From NCBI RefSeq assembly GCF_010727945.1, contig NZ_AP022569.1, positions 1,054,001 to 1,118,000 of the forward strand: a stretch of 64,000 bases of DNA. Reading direction: 5' to 3'. Below are positions 48,286-61,009 of this stretch, in pieces. Under the pieces are notes generated by a model. It was not told where the DNA came from. It saw nothing but the letters and a program-made list of their open reading frames with translations, and searched no databases. Position 1 is the stretch's first letter, and every line of letters starts with the position of its first letter. The position numbers and the translations under genes were made by a program. The stretch is from Mycobacterium cookii. Its GTDB lineage: Bacteria; Actinomycetota; Actinomycetes; Mycobacteriales; Mycobacteriaceae.

Positions 48286-48744
48286 TCAGCTGGGTGGTCG
48301 CGGCGGCACGACCTGAAGCCAAGAATCCGAAAGCAATTCGATCAGTTGCCCGTCCGGGTCGCGGATCATGGCCGATTGCTCGGAGACAGAGCTCTCGACG
48401 ACCGATCCCCCGAACGCCTCCACCGCGGCCAGCACCTCGCCGAGATCGGACACCGACAGCGACAGGTGAGTGAGCCCAACCTGATCCATCACTCGATCCG
48501 ACCCGGCCCGCAGCATGCGATGCGAATACGCCAGCAGCTCGAGCACGAGCCCGTCGCGGATCAGATATGTCGCGTGCAATCCGATCGGGCGGTCCAGCCC
48601 GAGCAATTGACCGGTCGCTTCGTCGGGCGGTTCGAGCTCCCACCAGAAAGTGAAACCGAGCAGGCCCTCGTAGAATCGCCGAGACCGCGCCGTCTCCGAA
48701 ACGCACAGCCCGACGTGGTTGAACGTGATTTTCTGTCGTGTCAT
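48286..48744 (-). CDS. VOC/glyoxalase-family protein
   Basis: The protein is 152 residues. It begins ITFNHVGLCVSETARSRRFYEG, and a second half-module contains LTHLSLSVSDLGEVLAA and IRDPDGQLIELL, with the metal-binding His and Glu positions of the VOC fold. It might be a lyase, isomerase or dioxygenase. It is followed by the Rv2037c-like gene and preceded by the ABC ATPase; all share one strand. Confidence 0.82.
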   Translation of the reverse strand: MTRQKITFNHVGLCVSETARSRRFYEGLLGFTFWWELEPPDEATGQLLGLDRPIGLHATYLIRDGLVLELLAYSHRMLRAGSDRVMDQVGLTHLSLSVSDLGEVLAAVEAFGGSVVESSVSEQSAMIRDPDGQLIELLSDSWLQVVPPRPPS

Positions 48745-48751
48745 TGCCGTG

Positions 48752-49819
48752 CTACCTCCGAGCCCCATCGGTACCAAAGAAATGCAGGTGTTCCGGCTGA
48801 GGCCGCAGCCGCACCCGGCTACCCCGCGCTGGCGGGTCCTGCCCGCCAACGCGTGCCACGATGGGCTGGCTGAATGCGTTGTCGGCCAGGACTATTCGCC
48901 CGTACAGGTAAGCGTCCGCGCCGAGCTCCTCGACGACGTCGATCTGTATCTCGACACCGTCGGCACCGATCTCGAGATGCTCCGGCCGGATACCGACCAC
49001 GAGTTCGCCTGCACAGTGCGCGATTTCGCGGGGCACTGGGATCGGCCAATCGCCCATCCGGACGGTGTTGTCGACGACGGGCAGCGTGAAGAGGTTCATC
49101 GCCGGTGAACCGATGAACTCCGCGACGAACGCGTTGGCGGGATATCGGTACAACTCTCGAGGCGGCGCGCACTGCTGCAGGACGCCGTCGCGCAGGACCG
49201 CGACGCGATCGCCCATGGTCATCGCCTCGACTTGATCGTGGGTGACATACACGGTGGTGGTGCCCAACCGCCGCTGCAATCCGGCGATCTGGTTGCGGGT
49301 CTGCACCCGCAGCTTGGCGTCCAGGTTCGACAGCGGCTCGTCCATCAAGAACACCTGCGGCCGCCGAACGATCGCCCGACCCATGGCCACCCGTTGGCGT
49401 TGCCCTCCGGACAGGTCCTTCGGTTTGCGATCGAGGTAGGGCTCCAGATCCAGCAACCGTGCCGCGTCCAATATTCGTTCTCGGATATCGGCTTTCGACA
49501 TTTTGGCGATCTTCAAGGAGAAGCCCAAGTTCTGCGCGACCGACATGTGTGGGTACAGCGCATAGTTCTGGAAGACCATCGCGACGTCACGATCTTTGGG
49601 ATCGTCGTCGGTGACGTCGCGAGCGCCGATCCGGATGCTTCCAGAGTCGACCGTTTCCAGCCCGGCGATCATCCGCAGCGATGTCGTCTTCCCGCATCCC
49701 GACGGCCCGACCAGCACGACGAATTCGCCATCGGCGATGTCGAGGTCGAGGTGGTCGACCGCGGGCCGATCGGCACCCGGATAGCACCGTGTCGCCTGCT
49801 CGAAAGTCACCGATGCCAT
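48752..49819 (-). CDS. Sugar ABC transporter ATP-binding protein (MalK/UgpC-type, Rv2038c-like)
   Basis: The protein is 355 residues. Walker A is GPSGCGKTT, the Q-loop is [11 protein letters not shown], the signature [14 protein letters not shown], and Walker [17 protein letters not shown]-terminal regulatory OB-like domain is present (residues 240-355). It powers the two permeases and lipoprotein encoded upstream. M. tuberculosis Rv2038c has the same position. Confidence 0.93.
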   Translation of the reverse strand: MASVTFEQATRCYPGADRPAVDHLDLDIADGEFVVLVGPSGCGKTTSLRMIAGLETVDSGSIRIGARDVTDDDPKDRDVAMVFQNYALYPHMSVAQNLGFSLKIAKMSKADIRERILDAARLLDLEPYLDRKPKDLSGGQRQRVAMGRAIVRRPQVFLMDEPLSNLDAKLRVQTRNQIAGLQRRLGTTTVYVTHDQVEAMTMGDRVAVLRDGVLQQCAPPRELYRYPANAFVAEFIGSPAMNLFTLPVVDNTVRMGDWPIPVPREIAHCAGELVVGIRPEHLEIGADGVEIQIDVVEELGADAYLYGRIVLADNAFSQPIVARVGGQDPPARGSRVRLRPQPEHLHFFGTDGARR

Positions 49820-49822
49820 GCG

Positions 49823-50665
49823 TTATCCGCCCAGTCCGGTGACGGCGATGCCGCGGATGAACGCGCGTTGGGCAACGGTGTAGATAACAAGCAGTGGCAG
49901 CAGGATGAGGATGGAGGCGGCCATCAGGATCGGCCAGCGGGCAACGTATTCGCCCTGCATCCGGACCAACCCGAGCGTCAGGGTGGCGATGCTGTTGCGC
50001 TGAATCATCAACAGCGGCCATAAAAAGTCGTTCCACACATTCACCCAGGTCAGCACCGCCAGCACCATGACCGCCGGCTTGGCATGCGGAAGCAGTACCC
50101 GCCAATAGATCTGCCACGGCGAGCAGCCGTCGAGAATCGCTGCCTCTTCGAGCTCGACCGGCATCGTGCGGAAGAACTGGCGCATGAGATAGGTGCCGAA
50201 CGCGCTGCCGAACAACCCGGGCACGATCATCGCCCACGGCGTATCGGTCAGCCCCGCGACCCGCATGATGATGAACTGCGGAATCACCGTCACCGTCAGC
50301 GGCACCATCAACGTGCCGAGATACAGCACGAACAACGTGTCGCGGCCACGAAACCGCAGTCGGGCGAACGCATACCCGGCCAGCGAGCAGAAGAACACCT
50401 GGCCGACACAGACGCATCCCGCGTACAGCACTGAGTTGAAGAACATCCGCCAAAAAGGCATCAGCGCAAACACTTCGCGGTAATTGGACCACTGTGGATG
50501 GGCCGGAAAGAGTATCGGCAGCGTCACCTCGCCTTCGCTCTTCAGCGAACCCGAGACCGCCCACAGGATCGGGAACAGCGCGCACCAGGCGATTGCGGTC
50601 AGCGCCGCATACCACATCGCGCCGCGAAGGATGCCGGGCTTGATCGCCCGTTCGGCTAAGCCCAC
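49823..50665 (-). CDS. Sugar ABC transporter permease (MalG-type, Rv2039c-like)
   Basis: The protein is 280 residues from GTG 50665, with AGGAGGA directly upstream, which decides the start. It equals Rv2039c in length. Six membrane helices are present, and the cytoplasmic coupling loop EEAAILDGCSPWQIYWRVLLP is the EAA motif. Its start overlaps the stop of the other permease by 10 bases. Confidence 0.92.
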   Translation of the reverse strand: MGLAERAIKPGILRGAMWYAALTAIAWCALFPILWAVSGSLKSEGEVTLPILFPAHPQWSNYREVFALMPFWRMFFNSVLYAGCVCVGQVFFCSLAGYAFARLRFRGRDTLFVLYLGTLMVPLTVTVIPQFIIMRVAGLTDTPWAMIVPGLFGSAFGTYLMRQFFRTMPVELEEAAILDGCSPWQIYWRVLLPHAKPAVMVLAVLTWVNVWNDFLWPLLMIQRNSIATLTLGLVRMQGEYVARWPILMAASILILLPLLVIYTVAQRAFIRGIAVTGLGG

Positions 50666-51600
50666 GATCGTTCCTCCTGAGCAGCCCGCCTGCGCCCGAG
50701 CTGCAACTGGATCACGGTCAACACCAACAGGATCGCGAACATCACCCAGGCCAACGCCGAAGCGTAACCGAACTCCAGGAAGGCGAACGCGTGTTGGAAG
50801 AGCATGATGCCCAGGACATACGTCGATGTCTCGGGGCCGCCATTGCGTCCGGTGAGGACGTAGACGAGATCGAACGCCTGGAAGGCGTGGATGATGGAGA
50901 TGACGACGACGAAAGACACCGCGCTGCGGATCAACGGCACCGTGATCGATACGAACTGGCGCAACTCCCCTGCCCCGTCGAGTCGTGCCGCCTCGTAAAG
51001 AGTGTCGGGCACACCCTGCATGGCGGCCAGCAGGATCACCGTCGCGAACGGCACGCTGCGCCAGATACTGGCAATGCACAGTGACGTCATGGCCCACTTC
51101 GGGTCGACCAGCCACGGGATGGGACCGATACCGACCCAGCCGAGCATGATGTTGAGCAGACCGTTCTGAGTGTTGAAGACGAACTGCCACACGACGGCCA
51201 TCACCGCCGACGACACCGCCAGCGGAAGAAAGATGATGGTCCGAAAGATGGCGATGCCCTTGAGTTTCCGATTCAGCACTCCTGCGACGGCAAGGCTGAT
51301 CAGGACGGTCGGAACCACGGTCCCAACGGTGTACACGACGGTGTTGCGCAACGCGATGCTGAACAGCGGATCGCCGGTGAACAGGCTGCCGTAGTTCGAC
51401 AAGCCGACGAATTTGGCCGGTCTGAAGACGTCCCAGTTGTGAAAGCTCATGTACAGCGAGAACGCGAGCGGGAACAGCATGAAAACCGCGACCGCGATCA
51501 GGTTCGGGGCAACGAACAGCCGGCCGGCTCGGGAGCGTCGTTTCGACGACCGGTGCCGCCGGGTCGAGGGCGTGGCGAGGGTGGTGTCGATCGCGGTCAT
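50656..51600 (-). CDS. Sugar ABC transporter permease (MalF-type, Rv2040c-like)
   Basis: The protein is 314 residues with six membrane helices. The EAA-type loop is YEAARLDGAGELRQFVSITVP. The N-terminal 25 residues are Arg/Ser-rich. Its ATG overlaps the binding-protein stop (ATGA), so the subunits are translationally coupled. Confidence 0.92.
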   Translation of the reverse strand: MTAIDTTLATPSTRRHRSSKRRSRAGRLFVAPNLIAVAVFMLFPLAFSLYMSFHNWDVFRPAKFVGLSNYGSLFTGDPLFSIALRNTVVYTVGTVVPTVLISLAVAGVLNRKLKGIAIFRTIIFLPLAVSSAVMAVVWQFVFNTQNGLLNIMLGWVGIGPIPWLVDPKWAMTSLCIASIWRSVPFATVILLAAMQGVPDTLYEAARLDGAGELRQFVSITVPLIRSAVSFVVVISIIHAFQAFDLVYVLTGRNGGPETSTYVLGIMLFQHAFAFLEFGYASALAWVMFAILLVLTVIQLQLGRRRAAQEERSWA

Positions 51601-52919
51601 GCGGCCCGAAGCACCTGTTCGATCGCCTGTGACAGCCCGTCCGACAACGAGGTGGCCGGGCGTGCGCCGCGCAGAACCGGGCCGAGGTTACGGTCCAGCA
51701 GCGCAGCGATCTTCGGCCACTCCGGCGTGATCGGTAAGCCCTCGGCATGAGCGGGACCGCCGGTCAGGACGGCGAGATTGCTGATCCTGTCATGGGCCTT
51801 GGCGAAGCCGGCCGACTCGATCGCCGATCGCAGGACAGGCACGAACAGTCCGGAGTCGCCGATCACGGTCTGGCCGATCGGGCCGGCGGCGAATTTCACG
51901 AACTGCCAGGCCTGTTCCTTGTGGCGGCTACTCGCCGCGATGGCCAAGCCGGTGGTACCGATGTTGGACTGCGCGACATGCCCTTTCGGGCCGGTCGGCA
52001 GCACCGCGACGTCGAAATCCAAGCCTTTCGCCCGAACGACGGTCTGGTATCGCCAATGTCCACCGAGCACCATGGCCGCTCGGCCCGACGTGAACAGACC
52101 CATGGTGGACATCGACTGCGACTCTGAGGCGTTGGGCGCCACTGAGTGCTTGCCGGCCAGATCAGCGTAGAACTGGATGCCCTCGATGAACGCCTCGTTG
52201 TCGAAGTTCAGGTGTGTCGGGTTCATCCGCGGATTCGACCACGGCACACCGTTGTTCATGCCGAACAACATCGACGAGTAGTACGGTGCCCAGCTGTCGA
52301 CGAAGCCCCACTGGCTGACACGCCCGGAACTGTCGCGTCGGGTGAGAGCTTTCGCTGCGTCGAGGAATTCGCCGAAACTCCACGGTTCATCCCAGCGTCC
52401 GGGCGGCGGTCGCACACCGGCCTCGGCGAACAGCTTCTTGTTGTAGAACATGAACACCCCGGACCACTGCTCGGGAAAGGCATACTGGCCCCCGTCGAAC
52501 GAGAACGTCTCGTAGAGTGATGAGATGCTGTCCGGCGCAAGCTTCCCGGCGAACGATGGGTCGCGGGCCAGCATGGTGTTGAGATCCAACAGGACCCCAC
52601 GCTCGGCGAGTCCCGAATAGGTGAAGTCCCACGCCATCATCACGTCCGGGCATTTCCCGCCGGCGCAGTAGATCGACACGTGCTGTAACGCATCCCCGCC
52701 CGACAGCACCGTCCGAACCTTGATGTCGGGGTGCCTGCGCTGGAATGCGTCGACGACCCGCAATCGAGCATCCGCCTCGTCGGGGTTGGCCGCGAAGAAG
52801 AACGTCAGCGCGTCGTCGTCATGAGAGCTGCACCCGGTGGGCGTCAGCGCCAATGAGGCAGCGCCGAGCGCGCCTGCGCCGCGCAGCAGCGTCCGCCGGT
52901 CGAAATGGGTGGTCGTCAC
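51597..52919 (-). CDS. Sugar ABC transporter substrate-binding lipoprotein (Rv2041c-like)
   Basis: The protein is 440 residues from GTG 52919; Rv2041c has 439. The N-terminus DRRTLLRGAGALG is Tat-like, and TGC provides a lipobox, so the protein may be an exported lipoprotein. The mature part matches family-1 extracellular solute-binding proteins. The substrate is inferred to be a sugar or sugar derivative. Its GTG overlaps the stop of the NTF2-like gene (GTGA). Confidence 0.9.
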   Translation of the reverse strand: MTTTHFDRRTLLRGAGALGAASLALTPTGCSSHDDDALTFFFAANPDEADARLRVVDAFQRRHPDIKVRTVLSGGDALQHVSIYCAGGKCPDVMMAWDFTYSGLAERGVLLDLNTMLARDPSFAGKLAPDSISSLYETFSFDGGQYAFPEQWSGVFMFYNKKLFAEAGVRPPPGRWDEPWSFGEFLDAAKALTRRDSSGRVSQWGFVDSWAPYYSSMLFGMNNGVPWSNPRMNPTHLNFDNEAFIEGIQFYADLAGKHSVAPNASESQSMSTMGLFTSGRAAMVLGGHWRYQTVVRAKGLDFDVAVLPTGPKGHVAQSNIGTTGLAIAASSRHKEQAWQFVKFAAGPIGQTVIGDSGLFVPVLRSAIESAGFAKAHDRISNLAVLTGGPAHAEGLPITPEWPKIAALLDRNLGPVLRGARPATSLSDGLSQAIEQVLRAA

Positions 52920-53713
52920 TGCGGGAAGTACCGGATCCGCTGGATTCCGGTGCCACGCCGGGTGATATCCGCGAACAGGACACCACGCCGCGGACCCGCG
53001 CTGACCGAAGCCACGACGGTCTGGCCGGCAGCGATCACCTTCGTCGTGACCGCGCCGGCGCACCGCTCTGCGAGCTCGACGATCTCCGCGGTGTCGCCGT
53101 CACCGAGAGTGATTGCCGCACCGGATGACAACGTCTGCAGCGCGGCGAACCGATCACCTCTCCCGACTGCATTGACGAATGTCTCAACCAGTGTCTTGTG
53201 GCGGGAGCCCACCCGGCGGAATCCGGCGGCGAATCCGACGGCGCCGCGCAGCCGCTGGTTGCGGAGCAGCCCTCGCGACAGCTGGACGGTCGCCGGCACC
53301 GCGGCTGCGCCGTTGCGCAGGAACTCCCACAGCATCGCGGGCAACTCCCAATAAGCTTGCAGCAGTGCGATTCTCCATTCACCGTCGACCTCCCGCAGGT
53401 CGTAACGCAGGATTGCCGGAATGGTCATGGTGACCGCGGAACCCATCACCACCTCGAGGTCGAGGTCGCGGATCACCGACGAGCCGCGGACGATATCGAG
53501 ATCGCGGTGGAACGAGATCTCGCGCGGGCCGATGAACGTGTCGTAGAAGCGGCCGATCTCCGCCGCGCCGGTGTGGGGTCGCGAGCCCACCGGATCCTCG
53601 ACCCGCCCGTCCGCGGTGAACAGGCCCACCCAACCCGCCCGGTCGTGGGCCGCGGCAGCCTGCGGCGACCGCTCCACCACCGCCAGCAATGCCTGGTCCA
53701 TGGGGCCCGTCAC
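52916..53713 (-). CDS. NTF2-like/SnoaL-type conserved protein (Rv2042c-like)
   Basis: The protein is 265 residues, the same as Rv2042c. The first half has an NTF2/SnoaL-like pattern (HDRAGWVGLFTADGRVEDPVG, IGRFYDTFIG). The second half is a further alpha/beta segment. GTG 53713 overlaps the pncA stop (GTGA). The role is unknown, but linkage to pncA and the ABC genes is conserved. Confidence 0.82.
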   Translation of the reverse strand: MTGPMDQALLAVVERSPQAAAAHDRAGWVGLFTADGRVEDPVGSRPHTGAAEIGRFYDTFIGPREISFHRDLDIVRGSSVIRDLDLEVVMGSAVTMTIPAILRYDLREVDGEWRIALLQAYWELPAMLWEFLRNGAAAVPATVQLSRGLLRNQRLRGAVGFAAGFRRVGSRHKTLVETFVNAVGRGDRFAALQTLSSGAAITLGDGDTAEIVELAERCAGAVTTKVIAAGQTVVASVSAGPRRGVLFADITRRGTGIQRIRYFPQ

Positions 53714-54270
53714 GCGCTGGCCGCGATCGTGACGCCCACCGCGCGCAAGGCTTCGAGCGCCGCGGCCGTGGACTGCTCCCCCACGCCTGCCGTCAGATCC
53801 AGCAGCACCCGCGTGGCCAGACCCTCCTTCGCCGCGTCTTCGGCGGTCCGGCGTACGCAGTGGTCGGTGGCGATGCCCACGACGTCGACCTCGTTCACCT
53901 CGCGGTCTCGCAGCCAGTCGGCCAGCGGGGTCCCGGCGTCGTCGACGCCGCTGAATCCGCTGTAACCGGCGTCGTAAGCACCCTTGCGGAACACCGCCTC
54001 GAGTCGCCCGACATCGAGGTCGGGATGAAACTCCGCGCCGGCACTGCCCGCGCGGCAGTGCGGCGGCCACGACGAGACGTAATCCGGGTGGTCGGAGAAA
54101 TGGTCACCCGGATCGACGTGGAAATCCTGGGTCGCCACCACATGGCGATAGTCCGCGCCGGCGGCCAGATAGTCGCTGATGGCACCCGCCAAGTGCGCTC
54201 CGCCGGCCACGGCCAGCGAGCCGCCCTCGCAGAAGTCCTTCTGAACGTCGACGACGATCAGCGCGCGCAT
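53710..54270 (-). CDS. pncA: Nicotinamidase/pyrazinamidase PncA
   Basis: The protein is 186 residues, as in M. tuberculosis. The catalytic triad is D8, K96 and C138 (VVDVQKDF, FRKGAYD, GIATDHCVRRT). Metal ligands are D49, H51, H57 and H71. All key residues, including H57, are intact. The enzyme deaminates nicotinamide in NAD salvage and activates pyrazinamide. It heads the minus-strand run of ABC transporter genes. Confidence 0.97.
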   Translation of the reverse strand: MRALIVVDVQKDFCEGGSLAVAGGAHLAGAISDYLAAGADYRHVVATQDFHVDPGDHFSDHPDYVSSWPPHCRAGSAGAEFHPDLDVGRLEAVFRKGAYDAGYSGFSGVDDAGTPLADWLRDREVNEVDVVGIATDHCVRRTAEDAAKEGLATRVLLDLTAGVGEQSTAAALEALRAVGVTIAASA

Positions 54271-54386
54271 GACACCACGGTATCGCCGCCCGGCCCGGAG
54301 TCGGGAGTCAGCGCGCTCGTTAGCGGTGGGTAGGATCGGCCAAGTAGCGCCGCTACCTGTGCGTTGCATCAGGTAGCTAGTCAAAC

Positions 54387-54405
54387 TATAGTCCAGACAC
54401 GTGTC
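54387..54405 (+). promoter_or_regulatory. Promoter with TetR-type operator before the glycosyltransferase operon
   Basis: TATAGT (54387-54392) is a plausible -10. It is followed at once by the palindrome GACACGTGTC (54396-54405), where a repressor would block the start of transcription. The same decamer occurs beside the TetR gene at 58267-58276. Confidence 0.6.
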
Positions 54406-54477
54406 CAGAAAGTCCGCTGACGCCCCGCCAGAACCTTTCGCCGTGATGTCTGACTTCACCTCTGCACCGGATCGGGC

Positions 54478-55755
54478 GTGAGTATGCGGATTGCGTTGCT
54501 GTCGTATCGCAGCAAGACGCACTGCGGCGGCCAGGGCGTTTACGTCCGCCACCTGAGCCGCGGACTGATCGAACTGGGACACCAGGTCGAGGTCTTCTCC
54601 GGTCAGCCCTACCCCGACGAACTCGACCCGCGGGTAGTGCTGACCGAGGTGCCCAGCCTCGACATGTATCGCGAACCCGACCCCTTCCGCATCCCGCATC
54701 CCCGCGAGATTCGGGACCGCATCGACCTGCTGGAACTGGCCGCGGTGTGGACCGCGGGCTTCCCCGAGCCGCGGACCTTCAGCCTGCGTGCTGCGCGCCT
54801 GCTGGCCGACCGGCTCGGGGACTTCGACATCGTGCACGACAACCAGAGTCTGGGCGTCGGCCTGCTGACGATCGCGCAGACCGGCATGCCGGTGGTGGCG
54901 ACCGTGCACCACCCGATCACCCGCGACCGCATCGTGGACCTCGCCGCCGCGAAATGGTGGCGCAAACCGTCGGTGCGCCGCTGGTACGGCTTCCTGAAGA
55001 TGCAGGAGCGGGTGGCCCGCAGCATTCCGGAGTTGCTGACGGTCTCCTCGTCGTCGGCCGCCGACGTCACCACCGACTTCGGAGTGGACCCGGACCAACT
55101 GCACGTCGTACCGCTGGGTGTCGACACCGCGTTGTTCAAGCCGTCGGCGCAGCCCCGCGTTCCCGGTCGCATCATCGCGATCGCGAGCGCCGACCGGCCA
55201 CTCAAAGGCGTCGGGCACCTGCTGCATGCGGTGGCCAAGCTGCGGACCGAACACGACCTGGAGCTGCAGCTGGTCGCCAAGCTGGAACCCAACGGCCCGA
55301 CCGAAAAGCTGATCGCCGAGCTCGGCATCTCCGACATCGTCCACACCTCCAGCGGACTCGCCGACGCCGAGCTGGCACGCCTGTTCGCATCCGCGGAAAT
55401 CGCTTGCATCCCTTCGTTGTACGAAGGATTCTCGCTTCCGGCGGTCGAAGCGATGGCCAGCGGTACGCCGATCGTGGCCAGCCGGGCCGGCGCGCTGCCC
55501 GAGGTGCTGGGTCCCGACGGCGAATGCGCCAGATTGGTGCGCCCCGGGGACGCGGGCGAGTTGATCCGGGTCGTCGGCGAGCTGCTGGCCTCCCCCGACC
55601 AGCTGCACCGACTCGGCGCGGCCGGTCGCCGTCGCGCCGTCGAGGTGTTCAGCTGGGAATCGGTGGCCGCGCAGACCGTGCGCGTCTACGAGCGCGCCAT
55701 CGCGCGCAGCACCCCGGTCCACGATGCGAGTCAGGTTGTGGGCGATCCGTGCTGA
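54478..55755 (+). CDS. GT4-family glycosyltransferase
   Basis: The protein is 425 residues. It starts SMRIALLSYRSKTHCGGQGVY, has VVPLGVDTALFK at the domain hinge, and ends the donor domain with PSLYEGFSLPAVEAMASGTPIVAS, the GT4 Glu-containing motif. It retains the anomeric configuration and uses a nucleotide sugar. GTG 54478 and ATG 54484 are both possible starts. Its last seven bases overlap the following methyltransferase start. Confidence 0.88.
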   Translation: MSMRIALLSYRSKTHCGGQGVYVRHLSRGLIELGHQVEVFSGQPYPDELDPRVVLTEVPSLDMYREPDPFRIPHPREIRDRIDLLELAAVWTAGFPEPRTFSLRAARLLADRLGDFDIVHDNQSLGVGLLTIAQTGMPVVATVHHPITRDRIVDLAAAKWWRKPSVRRWYGFLKMQERVARSIPELLTVSSSSAADVTTDFGVDPDQLHVVPLGVDTALFKPSAQPRVPGRIIAIASADRPLKGVGHLLHAVAKLRTEHDLELQLVAKLEPNGPTEKLIAELGISDIVHTSSGLADAELARLFASAEIACIPSLYEGFSLPAVEAMASGTPIVASRAGALPEVLGPDGECARLVRPGDAGELIRVVGELLASPDQLHRLGAAGRRRAVEVFSWESVAAQTVRVYERAIARSTPVHDASQVVGDPC

Positions 55756-56466
55756 CGGTGGATTTCGACCGCCTCGGAATCGGTGACGGCGCCAAGGTCA
55801 TCGACGTCGGGTGCGGTGCGGGGCGGCATAGCTTCGAGGCCTACCGCCGCGGTGCCGACGTCGTGGCATTCGACCAGAACGCCGCCGAGCTCGACGACGT
55901 GGCCACGCTGTTGCGCGCCATGGCCGATGCCGGCGAAGCACCGGCCTCGGCGCGCGCCGAATCCGTCGTCGGGGACGCACGCGCGTTGCCCTACCCCGAC
56001 CAGACGTTCGACTGCGTCATAGCATCCGAGATCCTCGAACACGTCCCGGCCGACGACGAGGTGATCGCCGAGCTGATTCGCGTGCTCAAGGTCGGCGGCA
56101 CGCTGGCCGTCACGGTGCCCCGCTGGTTACCTGAACAGTTGTGCTGGTTGCTGTCCGACGACTACCACAGCAACGAGGGCGGTCACATCCGCATCTACCG
56201 GGCGGACCGGCTGCGCGGCAAGATCACCGGCCGCGGTATGACCTTCACCCACACGCATCACTCGCACGCACTGCACGCCCCGTTCTGGTGGCTGAAATGC
56301 CTTGTCGGCGTGGAGAAGTCCGACCACCCCGCCGTTGTCGCGTACCACAAGATGCTGGTGTGGGACATGATGCGGCGACCGTTGCTGACCCGAGTCGCAG
56401 AATCGACGCTGAATCCGTTGATCGGCAAGAGCGTCGCGCTGTATTTCGAGAAACCGGTGTCCGCCG

Positions 56467-56480
<14 letters not shown>
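55749..56480 (+). CDS. Class I SAM-dependent methyltransferase (Methyltransf_11 type)
   Basis: The protein is 243 residues from GTG 55749. The SAM motif is AKVIDVGCGAGRHSFEA, with VVAFDQNAAEL, DQTFDCVIASEILEHVP and LKVGGTLAVTVPRW as the usual post-motifs. It is the second gene of the operon and shares overlapping ends with both neighbours. The substrate may be the glycosylated product of the preceding enzyme. Confidence 0.83.
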
Positions 56481-59410
<2,930 letters not shown>

Positions 59411-59462
59411 CCCGCGTCGCGGGGGCGGTTTGCGCCGGGGTGAACATGGGAACATACCTGCC

Positions 59463-60449
59463 ATGTTGATTCGCAGAGTCGCGCGTCCCTTGCTGTCCGC
59501 AGTCTTCATCGGCCAAGGTATCGAGACACTTCGCAACCCGTCGGTGACCCTCGAAGCGACGGAGCCGACGGTCGCAGCGCTGCGCAACAACCTGCCGGAC
59601 GCTTACGGGGACAAGATTCCGTCGAATCCCGAAACGGCCGCGCGGATCAACGCGGCCGTCCAGGTCGGCGGCGGTGTGTTGCTCGCGACCGGGAAGCTGC
59701 CGCGGATCGCCTCGGCCGCACTCGCGTTCACGGTGATACCGGGCAGCCTTGGCGGACATCTGTTTTGGACCGAGAGCGACCCGGAGCGCAAAAAGCAGAA
59801 GCGACGCGATCTGCTGACCGACCTGAGCCTGCTGGGTGGGCTGCTCATCGCCGCGGCCGACACCGCGGGCAAGCCGTCACTGGGATGGCGTGGCAGGCAG
59901 GCGGCCGGCCGGCTCTCGGAGGCGGTGACCTCGGCGCTACCGCTGGCCGGGTCCGACGACTCGGTGTTCGACTCGGAGTTGGCCGAGCGAATCGCCCACG
60001 GCCTGCACGCCGGAGCCGAGCGCAGTCGCGAGCTTGCCAGCGCGGCCGCCGAGCGGAGCGCACCCGTGGTCGAGGCGGCCCGCAAACGCGGCGAGGATCT
60101 GGCCGAAACTGCGGTCAAGCGAAGCAAACCCGTCGTCAAGAAAGCGCGCAAGCGCGCCCGCAAGCGTGGCGCCGAACTGGCCGACACGGTGCGCGAACGC
60201 GGAGCCGAATTCGCCGAGATCGCGCGTGAGCGCGGCAGCGAGATCGGCGAGAAAGCCCTGGAACGTGGCAGCGAATGGGCGGATATCGCTCGCGAGCGCG
60301 GCAGCGAATGGGCCGACATCGCCCGAGAGCGGGGCGCTGAACTGGGTGAACGGGCCTATGAACGCGGCAGCGAACTCGCCGACACCGCTCGTGAACACGG
60401 CGGCGAACTGGCTCACCGCGGACAAGTCAAAGCCCGCCGCTGGCACTGA
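59463..60449 (+). CDS. DoxX-family membrane protein with 11-residue repeat tail
   Basis: The protein is 328 residues. The N-terminal ~150 residues form a DoxX-like four-helix membrane domain (RRVARPLLSAVFIGQGIETL). After a linker, residues ~234-318 are tandem 11-residue units of the type ERGSEWADIAR, highly charged and helical. The tail is probably an amphipathic or coiled surface. Its function is unknown. Confidence 0.75.
   Translation: MLIRRVARPLLSAVFIGQGIETLRNPSVTLEATEPTVAALRNNLPDAYGDKIPSNPETAARINAAVQVGGGVLLATGKLPRIASAALAFTVIPGSLGGHLFWTESDPERKKQKRRDLLTDLSLLGGLLIAAADTAGKPSLGWRGRQAAGRLSEAVTSALPLAGSDDSVFDSELAERIAHGLHAGAERSRELASAAAERSAPVVEAARKRGEDLAETAVKRSKPVVKKARKRARKRGAELADTVRERGAEFAEIARERGSEIGEKALERGSEWADIARERGSEWADIARERGAELGERAYERGSELADTAREHGGELAHRGQVKARRWH
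60162..60416 (+). repeat. 33-base tandem repeats coding an 11-residue periodic helix
   Basis: About seven or eight units encode ERG-x-E-(L/W/F/I)-x-x-x-A/x-R patterns in the DoxX protein. Two central units are almost identical in DNA, suggesting recent duplication. Confidence 0.75.
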
Positions 60450-60514
60450 GCAAGACCACGACACTGGGCATCCGGCGCGGTAGATTGACATCCACCGCCG
60501 CGAGGAGCCACGTC

Positions 60515-61009
60515 ATGACATCCGCTGACTTCGACCCCAACACGCCTCGGTACAGCCCTCCACCGGCCGGCTCACCGCAGCGACCGTATGTCCACCCCGG
60601 CAGTCTGTCGACGCGGTTCTTCGCCCGGCTCATCGACGGCATCCTGGTGAACATCGTGGTGTTCGTGCTGACGCTGTTCTTCTTTCCCGACTACTGGGGG
60701 TTGGTCACCGGCCTGTTCTCCGGTGTCCTGATGTTCGGCTATTTCGTGCTCTTCGAGGTGACCCAGGGTGCGAGTCTGGGTAAGCGACTGCTCGGCTTGA
60801 GCGTTCTGGGCCCAGGCGGACTGCCGCGGCCCACCGCGTCGCAATCGGCCATCCGTAATTCGTTCACGTTGCTCGCGGTGGTGCCCTACGTCGGTCCCCT
60901 GCTGGCGTTCATCGCCTACGTCGTCATCGCCGTCACGATCAACGCCAGCCCGTGCAAGCAGGGCAAGCATGACGAGTTGGCCGGCGGCACCCAGGTGATC
61001 AAGCGTTGA
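60515..61009 (+). CDS. RDD-family membrane protein
   Basis: The protein is 164 residues. After a Pro-rich polar N-terminus, RFFARLIDGILVNIVVF is the RDD helix 1 with Arg and Asp, and GASLGKRLLGLSVL is the second conserved region. GAGGAG lies before ATG 60515. The RDD family has been linked to transport but its role is not settled. It is convergent with gntK and overlaps it by 11 bases. Confidence 0.83.
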   Translation: MTSADFDPNTPRYSPPPAGSPQRPYVHPGSLSTRFFARLIDGILVNIVVFVLTLFFFPDYWGLVTGLFSGVLMFGYFVLFEVTQGASLGKRLLGLSVLGPGGLPRPTASQSAIRNSFTLLAVVPYVGPLLAFIAYVVIAVTINASPCKQGKHDELAGGTQVIKR

